The notes beneath the pieces are model-generated. The model did not search any database. It was not told the origin of the DNA and was given only the letters and a program-made list of their open reading frames with translations. From the NCBI GenBank assembly GCA_010029945.1, contig RGQW01000035.1, forward strand, positions 1-12,329: a DNA stretch of 12,329 nt. Direction: 5' to 3'. A program made the position numbers and the translations under genes. Positions 7,492-12,329 of the stretch are shown in pieces; position 1 is the stretch's first letter; each line of letters opens with the position of its first letter. Origin of the DNA: Actinomycetota bacterium. Lineage in GTDB: Bacteria > Actinomycetota > Actinomycetes > S36-B12.

Positions 7492-7526
7492 TCGGGAATT
7501 TGGCCCGCTTGGGCGTGTTGCTCGGC

Positions 7527-8234
7527 TCAGCGGGCGATTCGGGAGACCTCATCGGCGACCCGCGATGCCCAGGTCTTCGTTCCTCGCGTCGTGTAGTGCA
7601 AGGCGTCAGCGAAGGGGACCTTCTGGTCTCTCGCCCAGGAGCCCCAGCGAATGTGATGCAGGTTGTTCCTGTCCGCCGCCAGCTGTTTGACCTGCCGGTT
7701 GAACCAGCGCTCCTTTTCTCGCGTGAACCGATCGCCACCGCTGGCGTAGGTATCCACCCACATCACCGTGCGCTTGGGTCCAAGCACCCGCATGAGCTCC
7801 TTCATTCGAGATGCCGTTGTTCCTCGATCGATCCACCGCATGTCGTTGGTTCCGATGGCAACCACCACTGTCGCCGGAAGTTGATCTAGTTCCTTGGCAC
7901 GCTTGGCTTGCGCGATCGCCCAATCCAGCCGCTTCCCTCCGAAGCAACGCACCGTGGGGGTCCATCCGTCCTCACGTAGCGCCCGCGTTAACGGCTTTCG
8001 TCCATTGCGGGTCAACGAGTCGCCGATCACCAGCACCCGGCGCCCTTGACCTGGGCCGGGGGTCGTATTGAGGGAGGCGGGCCAGATCGGACCACTGCAC
8101 GCCCGGGCGTCTCCCCCGGTGGACCATTGCGGGTCCTTGCGTGGACCCGCTTCATCCGCCGCCGCCACGCTCCACTGCTGACCGGCCAGGCAAACCACGA
8201 CAGTGGTCACGAGGACCGCAAAGCGACGACGCAC
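7527..8234 (-). CDS. Secreted SGNH/GDSL-type hydrolase
   Basis: A 235-residue exported SGNH hydrolase, the fold of lipases, esterases and carbohydrate O-acetylesterases. The blocks are in order: IGDS with nucleophile Ser73, CFGG with Gly100, IGTND with Asn130, and DALHY with Asp210 and His213, so the catalytic set is complete. The N terminus MRRRFAVLVTTVVVCLAG then WSVAAA, with probable cleavage near residue 26, is a standard Sec signal peptide, so the enzyme acts outside the membrane, perhaps on acylated cell-wall polymers (inference). GTG 8234 was chosen because it begins exactly at this signal and lies 10 nt after the LysM gene stop; the alternative TTG 8267 adds 11 residues and would overlap that gene by 23 bp. 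No strong Shine-Dalgarno is seen for either start, which suggests coupling to the upstream LysM gene and thereby SOS control. Confidence 0.82.
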   Translation of the reverse strand: MRRRFAVLVTTVVVCLAGQQWSVAAADEAGPRKDPQWSTGGDARACSGPIWPASLNTTPGPGQGRRVLVIGDSLTRNGRKPLTRALREDGWTPTVRCFGGKRLDWAIAQAKRAKELDQLPATVVVAIGTNDMRWIDRGTTASRMKELMRVLGPKRTVMWVDTYASGGDRFTREKERWFNRQVKQLAADRNNLHHIRWGSWARDQKVPFADALHYTTRGTKTWASRVADEVSRIAR

Positions 8235-8244
8235 CCGCTCAGTA

Positions 8245-8619
8245 TCACCCGAGGATGGGGACGACAATGGACTGACCCGGCATCACGGGTGTTGTGCCAA
8301 GGTCGTTCATCTGACGAATCTGCCGGACGACTCCCCGCGGGTCGCTGCCAGGCGCCACCTCGCGGGCTATCCCCCACAGCGTTTCGCCCGCCTGGACCAC
8401 CACCACCTGCGGTGCCGGCGATTTCGACGCCTCGGACATTGATCCTGAAGCGCCGGCCACCTGACCGGCCCCGATGACGATCGCACCCAGGGCCGCAACG
8501 GACGCGGAGAAGGCGACCAGCCGACCACGCCTCGTCAGCCGCAATCCGGGATCGCTCCTGTTTGCTCGATGCCTGTCATCACGTGCCCGAGTGCCACGGG
8601 GGGAAGTCCGCGTATCCAT
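8245..8619 (-). CDS. LysM-domain membrane protein, probable SOS cell-division inhibitor (YneA/DivS/ChiZ position)
   Basis: A 124-residue protein: a basic cytoplasmic stretch (1-33, many Arg), one transmembrane segment (about 34-56), a short Ser/Ala linker, and one LysM peptidoglycan-binding domain (about 72-121: VVVVQAGETLWGIARE and ending MPGQSIVVP). This layout, and its place divergent from lexA, match the SOS-induced division suppressors of Gram-positives: Bacillus YneA, Corynebacterium DivS and mycobacterial Rv2719c/ChiZ. Its likely role is to delay septation at the membrane while DNA is repaired. ATG 8619 was chosen because AGGAAAGG lies about 7 nt upstream; the longer frame starts at 8676, inside a LexA box, and is rejected. 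Two abutting LexA boxes (8651-8682) begin 31 bp upstream of the start. The SGNH hydrolase gene follows 10 nt after the stop, probably in one operon. Confidence 0.85.
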   Translation of the reverse strand: MDTRTSPRGTRARDDRHRANRSDPGLRLTRRGRLVAFSASVAALGAIVIGAGQVAGASGSMSEASKSPAPQVVVVQAGETLWGIAREVAPGSDPRGVVRQIRQMNDLGTTPVMPGQSIVVPILG

Positions 8620-8650
8620 CGCTGTGCCTTTCCTAGTGCCGAAACCTTGT

Positions 8651-8666
8651 TCGAACGTCTGTACGA
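8651..8666. promoter_or_regulatory. LexA (SOS) box 1, before the LysM gene
   Basis: TCGAACGTCTGTACGA matches the actinobacterial LexA operator TCGAAC-N4-GTTCGA in 11 of 12 defined positions (GTACGA for GTTCGA). It lies 31-47 nt upstream of the LysM gene start and abuts box 2 with no gap. Confidence 0.8.
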
Positions 8667-8682
8667 TCGAACACATGTTCGT
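8667..8682. promoter_or_regulatory. LexA (SOS) box 2, before the LysM gene
   Basis: TCGAACACATGTTCGT matches TCGAAC-N4-GTTCGA except for the last base. It is directly adjacent to box 1, so two LexA dimers would sit side by side, 16 bp apart (about one and a half turns), covering the probable start of LysM transcription. Confidence 0.88.
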
Positions 8683-8718
8683 TTTCTATCATGCTCCGCC
8701 CGACACACCCTGCATTTA

Positions 8719-8734
8719 TCGAACAGGTGTTTGA
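8719..8734. promoter_or_regulatory. LexA (SOS) box 3, lexA autoregulation
   Basis: TCGAACAGGTGTTTGA matches TCGAAC-N4-GTTCGA with one mismatch (GTTTGA). It overlaps the -35 element of the lexA promoter by 4 bp, the arrangement expected for autorepression. It lies 90 nt upstream of the lexA start codon. Confidence 0.85.
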
Positions 8735-8759
8735 TTTCGTGTCGCGGCTGCCGTAGTTT
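8731..8759 (+). promoter_or_regulatory. lexA promoter
   Basis: TTGATT (8731-8736) as -35, a 17-bp spacer and TAGTTT (8754-8759) as -10 make a good housekeeping-sigma promoter. The predicted start of transcription is near 8766, giving a leader of about 59 nt that contains the hairpin described below. Read by eye; the start is not proven. Confidence 0.6.
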
Positions 8760-8778
8760 TCGAACACACGTGCAGGAT

Positions 8779-8803
8779 GGCGTGGGGGTCTGACACCCAC
8801 GCC
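8779..8803 (+). other. Hairpin in the lexA mRNA leader
   Basis: GGCGTGGG (8779-8786) and CCCACGCC (8796-8803) form a perfect 8-bp GC-rich stem around a 9-nt loop, ending 11 nt before the AGGAGG ribosome binding site (8815-8820). With transcription starting near 8766 it would be the main structure of the leader. No T tract follows, so it is not an obvious terminator; it may affect RNA stability or translation, or be incidental. Confidence 0.5.
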
Positions 8804-8824
8804 TCGGCTAGCCCAGGAGGGCCC

Positions 8825-9520
8825 ATGGCATCGACGGTGAGCGAACTTCCCGACGGTGAGCCTGACGATTCAGGCCTCACACCCCGGCAGCAGGCCATCC
8901 TGCGGGTCATCGAGGAGACCATGGCGGACCGGGGCTACCCCCCGAGCGTTCGCGAAATTGGGCACGGTGTCGGCCTGACCTCCCCGAGTTCGGTGGCCCA
9001 CCAACTCAAGACGCTCGAAGAATTGGGGTATCTGCGTCGCGACCCCCACCGGCCTCGCGCACTCGTCGTGGCACGTCCATCCAGCACACCCGCCGGCACC
9101 TCTACCCCAAACGTGACGCACATTGAGCCGCAGGCATCTAGCAGCGCGGTTTCGGTTCCTCTGGTCGGTCGTATCGCCGCGGGCGGGCCCATCCTCGCCG
9201 AGCAGCACACCGAAGACGTCATGCCCTTGCCTCGGGATCTTGTCGGTGACGGCGAGTTGTTCATGCTCACGGTGGTCGGCGACTCGATGTTGGACGCGGC
9301 CATTTGCGACGGCGACTTCGTTGTTGTTCGAAGCCAACCGACGTGCGACAACGGGGATATCGTCGCTGCGATGATCGATGGTGAAGCCACCGTCAAGACC
9401 TTCAAGCGGCGCGACGGCCACGTCTGGCTCATGCCGCACAACCCGGCCTACGAGCCGATCCTCGGCGACAATGCCACCGTTCTCGGAAAGGTCGTCAGCG
9501 TCCTTCGACGGATTCGCTGA
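8825..9520 (+). CDS. lexA: SOS repressor LexA
   Basis: LexA represses DNA-damage genes and cleaves itself when RecA filaments form. The 231-residue protein has the N-terminal winged helix-turn-helix (LTPRQQAILRVIEETMADRGYPPSVREIG, recognition region 41-70 with LTSPSSVAHQLKTLEELGYL), a variable linker (about 82-110) and the S24 peptidase-like domain. The cleavage site Ala119-Gly120 lies in RIAAGGPI, the nucleophile Ser154 in GDSM, and the general base Lys191 in ATVKTFKR, so self-cleavage should be intact. ATG 8825 was chosen because AGGAGG lies 4 nt upstream (8815-8820); the in-frame ATG 8777 would start before the leader hairpin and adds residues unlike LexA. A LexA box overlaps its -35. It converges on the helicase gene with 8 bp between stops. 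Confidence 0.97.
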   Translation: MASTVSELPDGEPDDSGLTPRQQAILRVIEETMADRGYPPSVREIGHGVGLTSPSSVAHQLKTLEELGYLRRDPHRPRALVVARPSSTPAGTSTPNVTHIEPQASSSAVSVPLVGRIAAGGPILAEQHTEDVMPLPRDLVGDGELFMLTVVGDSMLDAAICDGDFVVVRSQPTCDNGDIVAAMIDGEATVKTFKRRDGHVWLMPHNPAYEPILGDNATVLGKVVSVLRRIR

Positions 9521-9528
9521 GTTCTCCC

Positions 9529-11514
9529 TCACTCGTCATCTCTGAGCCTGACCAGGGCCTGTCGAACGACCGACCCGTCCGTGGTGAACCACAACGGTGG
9601 CAGGGACGCACGCAACGCTCCTCCGTATCCGGCCGTCGCCATGCGTGGATCGAGAACCGCTACCACCCCTCGATCAGACTCTGAGCGAATGAGTCGACCC
9701 GCACCCTGAGCCAACAGCAAAGCCGCCCGGGTCAGCGCAACCTCGCGAAAGCCGGAGCGACCCTCCGCATCGACGGCTGCTTGCCGCGCGCTCATCACCG
9801 GGTCATCGGGCCGAGGAAACGGAATCCGGTCGATAGTCACCAGCACTAAGGAGTTGCCCGGTACGTCGATGCCCTGCCACAGGGCGACTGTTCCCACCAG
9901 CACGCTGTGGGGCTCGCTCGTGAAACGCTGCACCACCGGCGCGACCGATTCCCCCCGGCGTTGGACCAGCAGGGGCCCGAGGTCACCGGCGTCGAGCCCC
10001 GAGCCCAACCGGACACGCAGGTAGTCCGCTGCCCGATCGACACCGTTCCAACTCGAGAACAGCGCCAAGGTCCGCCCGCCGGCAGCTTCGATGAGGTCCG
10101 CGAGTTCGTCGAGTGCTTCCATCGATGCACCCTCGCGATTGGGCGGCGGCACATGCCCCGCTACATACAAGATTCCCTGCTGCGCGTAATCGAATCCGGA
10201 ACCGACATCGAGGCACGTCGTGTCCGGTGCGAGCCCAAGTGCCGTCAGGGTCGGGGCGAATGAACCACCGGCTTTCAGGGTGGCACTGGTCAGGACCACC
10301 GGTTGCTCCGGATACAACGACTCCGCAAGAGCGTCTCCGACGCTTAACGGCGCGATGCGTAGAACCGGCCCCCGACCACCATCCTGCGACCACCACACAA
10401 CATCAGAATTCGCGAGCGCGAGGAGTCGACCCGACACGGCGAAAACATCCTCGGCACCGGCCCGAACTCGCTGGAGAGCGGCCGCATCGGTGCTCCCCTG
10501 GTGGGCTGTGGCCGGCGTGGCGGATAGATCGGCCGACAGGGCCGACGCCAATGCCCGCGTGGAATCCCGTATCCGCGCGAGGGCCAAGGACAAAGCCGGC
10601 GTCCACGCGGTGATTCGGCCAGAGCTGTTCGAATCCGCTTCCGCGAGCTCATCGAGAGCGATCGCCACATCGTCGACCGCATCAGCCAGCGAGCCCTCAT
10701 CGTCGCTCACCCGAGCGGCGTCGCCGACCAATCGCTCGAGGGCGGAAACCGACAACTCGCCGGTGACGGCACTGGTGATCCGATCGACCAACTCGTGTGC
10801 CTCGTCGACAACGAGGGCCGATCGATCAGGCAACACCGGAACGCCTTCGATGGCGTCGATCGCGAGCAGCGCGTGATTGGTGACCACGATGTCTGCCTCC
10901 ATTGCCCGAGCCCGAGCCTGGGCCGAGAAGCACTCGTCACCGAACGCGCACCGGCTCTCGCCCACGCACTCTGCCGACGACACCGACACGGCTCGCCACA
11001 CTCGAGAGTCGATCTCGGCATCGAGGTCATCTCTGTCACCGGTCTGAGTGTGTGACGCCCACTCGTGAACCATGGCCGCTTGCTCTTCCAGCGATCCCCG
11101 GGCCCGAGAGCCGATCTGTTCCTGCAAGATCAGCGACTCTTGACCGTCGGCCTCGCCCATTCGTTGCCGGCACAGATAGTTCTGCCGCCCCTTCAACACA
11201 GCCCAGGAAACGTCCCCGTCGGCCTCGGCCAGGCGGGGCAATTCCCGCTCGATCAGTTGCCGCTGCAGAGCAAGGGTCGCGGTCGCGATCACCACCGGAC
11301 CCTTCTCGCGGGCCATCCGGGCCGCGGGCACGAGGTACGCGAGGGACTTGCCCGTCCCGGTGCCTGCCTGCACGACGATGTTGTCGCCGGCGGAAAAAGC
11401 CTCCATGACCGCCTCGGCCATTTCACGCTGACCGACTCGGGACTGGCCACCCATCAACTCGACGATCGCCTCCAGGCTCGTCGAGACGGAATCACTCATC
11501 GCGCGATCGGTCAC
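9529..11514 (-). CDS. DinG-family (XPD-like) Fe-S ATP-dependent DNA helicase
   Basis: A 661-residue superfamily 2 helicase of the XPD/DinG type, which unwinds DNA 5' to 3' and is linked to repair and to clearing R-loops or G-quadruplexes. Walker A is QAGTGTGKS with Lys56; motif Ia-like TATLALQRQL lies at 78-87; Walker B is VVDEAHEL (Asp237-His240). Four cysteines that would hold the [4Fe-4S] cluster are present: Cys115, Cys183, Cys189 and Cys195. The C-terminal RecA lobe shows VVLTSATL, LALFSSWNGVDRA, VGTVALWQGIDVPG and LLLAQGAGRLIRSESDRG. No nuclease domain precedes the helicase, unlike some Firmicute DinG. GTG 11514 begins 1 nt after the hflX stop; ATG 11499 is an alternative, and neither has a clear ribosome binding site, so coupling to hflX is likely. 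No LexA box is visible upstream despite the family name 'damage-inducible'. Confidence 0.93.
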   Translation of the reverse strand: MTDRAMSDSVSTSLEAIVELMGGQSRVGQREMAEAVMEAFSAGDNIVVQAGTGTGKSLAYLVPAARMAREKGPVVIATATLALQRQLIERELPRLAEADGDVSWAVLKGRQNYLCRQRMGEADGQESLILQEQIGSRARGSLEEQAAMVHEWASHTQTGDRDDLDAEIDSRVWRAVSVSSAECVGESRCAFGDECFSAQARARAMEADIVVTNHALLAIDAIEGVPVLPDRSALVVDEAHELVDRITSAVTGELSVSALERLVGDAARVSDDEGSLADAVDDVAIALDELAEADSNSSGRITAWTPALSLALARIRDSTRALASALSADLSATPATAHQGSTDAAALQRVRAGAEDVFAVSGRLLALANSDVVWWSQDGGRGPVLRIAPLSVGDALAESLYPEQPVVLTSATLKAGGSFAPTLTALGLAPDTTCLDVGSGFDYAQQGILYVAGHVPPPNREGASMEALDELADLIEAAGGRTLALFSSWNGVDRAADYLRVRLGSGLDAGDLGPLLVQRRGESVAPVVQRFTSEPHSVLVGTVALWQGIDVPGNSLVLVTIDRIPFPRPDDPVMSARQAAVDAEGRSGFREVALTRAALLLAQGAGRLIRSESDRGVVAVLDPRMATAGYGGALRASLPPLWFTTDGSVVRQALVRLRDDE

Positions 11515-11515
11515 G

Positions 11516-12329
11516 CTAGCCCGCGGCGACCGAATCGAGTTCGCGAGCCAGATCCACCGCGACCCTTGCTTTCAGATGGGAGCCGTGCTCTTCGTGATCT
11601 ACCGAGACCACATCGCCCTCCCGATACACCCGCGCCAGTAGATCTCCGCGTTCGTAGGGCACGACGACATCCACGTCCACCAGAGTGCGGGGCAGGTCGG
11701 CGTCGATCGCAGCGAGCAATTCACCGATGCCCACACCACTGCTCGCGGACACAAGGACCGCGTGCGGCTCGTGGCGCAATACCTCCGCGGTCACGGTCTC
11801 GTCCGCGATGTCGGCCTTGTTGATCGCGATGATCTCCGGCACATCTCCTGCATCAATCTCCGCGAGCACCTCTCGGACCGCGGCGATTTGCTCCCTCGGT
11901 ACGTCGTCGGACCCATCAACGACGTGGACGATGACATCGGCGTCGCGGATCTCCTCCAGTGTCGAGCGGAACGCCTCCACGAGTTCGTGCGGGAGATGGC
12001 GCACGAAACCGACGGTGTCGGACATCGTGATGTCACGACCTGCGGGCGTCCGGACTTTGCGAACCGTCGGATCGAGGGTGGCGAACAGCGAGTCGTCGAC
12101 CAGCACACCCGATCCCGTCAACCGGTTCAACAAGCTGGACTTCCCGGCGTTGGTGTAACCGGCGAGGGCGACCATCGGAACACCCGAACGGCGACGAGCG
12201 TGTCGTTGGGTGGCTCTGGTGCGCTCCATAGTGCGCAATTGCGATCGGATCTTGGCCATTTGCGACCTGATCCGGCGACGATCCGTTTCGATCTTCGTTT
12301 CACCTGGTCCGCGTGTTCCCACGCCACCG
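11516..12329 (-). CDS. hflX: GTPase HflX, C-terminal part (5' end outside the window)
   Basis: HflX is a ribosome-associated GTPase that splits stalled 70S ribosomes, for example after heat stress. The visible 270 residues begin inside the family motif GGVGTRGPGETK, so the N-terminal domain lies beyond the right edge, and a start at 12322 (GTG) would be false. The linker helix is Arg-rich (ETDRRRIRSQMAKIRSQL), followed by the G domain: G1 GYTNAGKSS (57-65 of the visible part), switch segment LFATLDPTVRKV, G3 DTVGFV, G4 NKAD (170-173) and G5 SAS. The short C-terminal domain VVPYERGDLLARVYREGDVVSVDHEEHGSHLKARV is as in other bacteria. The helicase gene starts 1 nt after the stop codon, so the two are probably one transcript. 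Confidence 0.96.
   Translation of the reverse strand, partial: GGVGTRGPGETKIETDRRRIRSQMAKIRSQLRTMERTRATQRHARRRSGVPMVALAGYTNAGKSSLLNRLTGSGVLVDDSLFATLDPTVRKVRTPAGRDITMSDTVGFVRHLPHELVEAFRSTLEEIRDADVIVHVVDGSDDVPREQIAAVREVLAEIDAGDVPEIIAINKADIADETVTAEVLRHEPHAVLVSASSGVGIGELLAAIDADLPRTLVDVDVVVPYERGDLLARVYREGDVVSVDHEEHGSHLKARVAVDLARELDSVAAG

Noticed and set aside
7310..7526. Cobalamin riboswitch upstream of nrdRJ
   Set aside because: Looked for because nrdJ needs B12; I see no B12-box-like sequence or suitable fold, and operator-like repeats fill the region.
8235..8267. TTG 8267 as start of the SGNH hydrolase gene
   Set aside because: Rare start without a Shine-Dalgarno; GTG 8234 begins exactly at a normal signal peptide. 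Not excluded.
8620..8676. Longer start (ATG 8676) for the LysM gene
   Set aside because: The ATG lies inside a LexA box, and a good ribosome binding site supports ATG 8619.
8760..8775. Possible fourth LexA box after the lexA -10
   Set aside because: The left half TCGAAC is perfect but the right half GTGCAG departs too far from GTTCGA.
11065..11823. 252-codon plus-strand frame opposite the helicase and hflX
   Set aside because: Arg/Pro-rich mirror translation of two well-supported genes, spanning their junction; no family features.

Overview
The window looks like ordinary chromosomal DNA of a high-GC actinobacterium. The order hflX - dinG-type helicase - lexA, with a divergent LysM gene followed by nrdR and nrdJ, is a known actinobacterial neighbourhood (Streptomyces has hflX/lexA/nrdR/nrdJ close together; mycobacteria have lexA beside the divergent LysM gene Rv2719c/chiZ and nrdR). 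The SOS boxes are of the actinobacterial TCGAAC-N4-GTTCGA type. I cannot name the genus. I see no phage, IS, CRISPR, tRNA or rRNA. No stretch over 300 bases lacks a gene; the longest non-coding stretches are 7310-7526 and 8620-8824, and both hold regulatory DNA.

Left part (1-3750): the start of a multi-pass membrane protein of the lysylphosphatidylglycerol-synthase TM/flippase-like type (minus, cut by the window edge); a 212-residue VOC/glyoxalase-like protein (plus); a divergent pair of aldo/keto reductases, one YghZ-like (minus) and one of the AKR5 DkgA-like type (plus), with 39 bp between start codons; and an unrecognised lipoprotein (minus). These are plausibly carbonyl-handling functions, but nothing ties them into one pathway.

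Middle part (3880-7530, minus strand): nrdR and nrdJ form a two-gene operon encoding the ATP-cone repressor of ribonucleotide reduction and the B12-dependent ribonucleotide reductase. A strong hairpin follows nrdJ. The nrdR upstream region holds a palindrome resembling a NrdR box and two exact 12-bp repeats, 31 bp apart, that resemble DnaA boxes.

Right part (7527-12329): lexA (plus) and a LysM membrane protein gene (minus) diverge from a 205-bp region with three near-consensus LexA boxes, two of them exactly abutting before the LysM gene and one over the -35 of a recognisable lexA promoter. A secreted SGNH hydrolase gene starts 10 nt after the LysM gene, so the pair looks like an SOS-induced envelope operon. 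The lexA leader can form an 8-bp hairpin. Convergent to lexA, with only 8 bp between stop codons, is a dinG-type helicase gene lying 1 nt downstream of hflX, which runs off the right edge.

Most of the window is well-known biology. The parts most worth a second look are the SOS-controlled LysM + SGNH hydrolase pair, the lexA leader hairpin, the composite nrdR operator region and the orphan lipoprotein. I found no convincing wholly new system.
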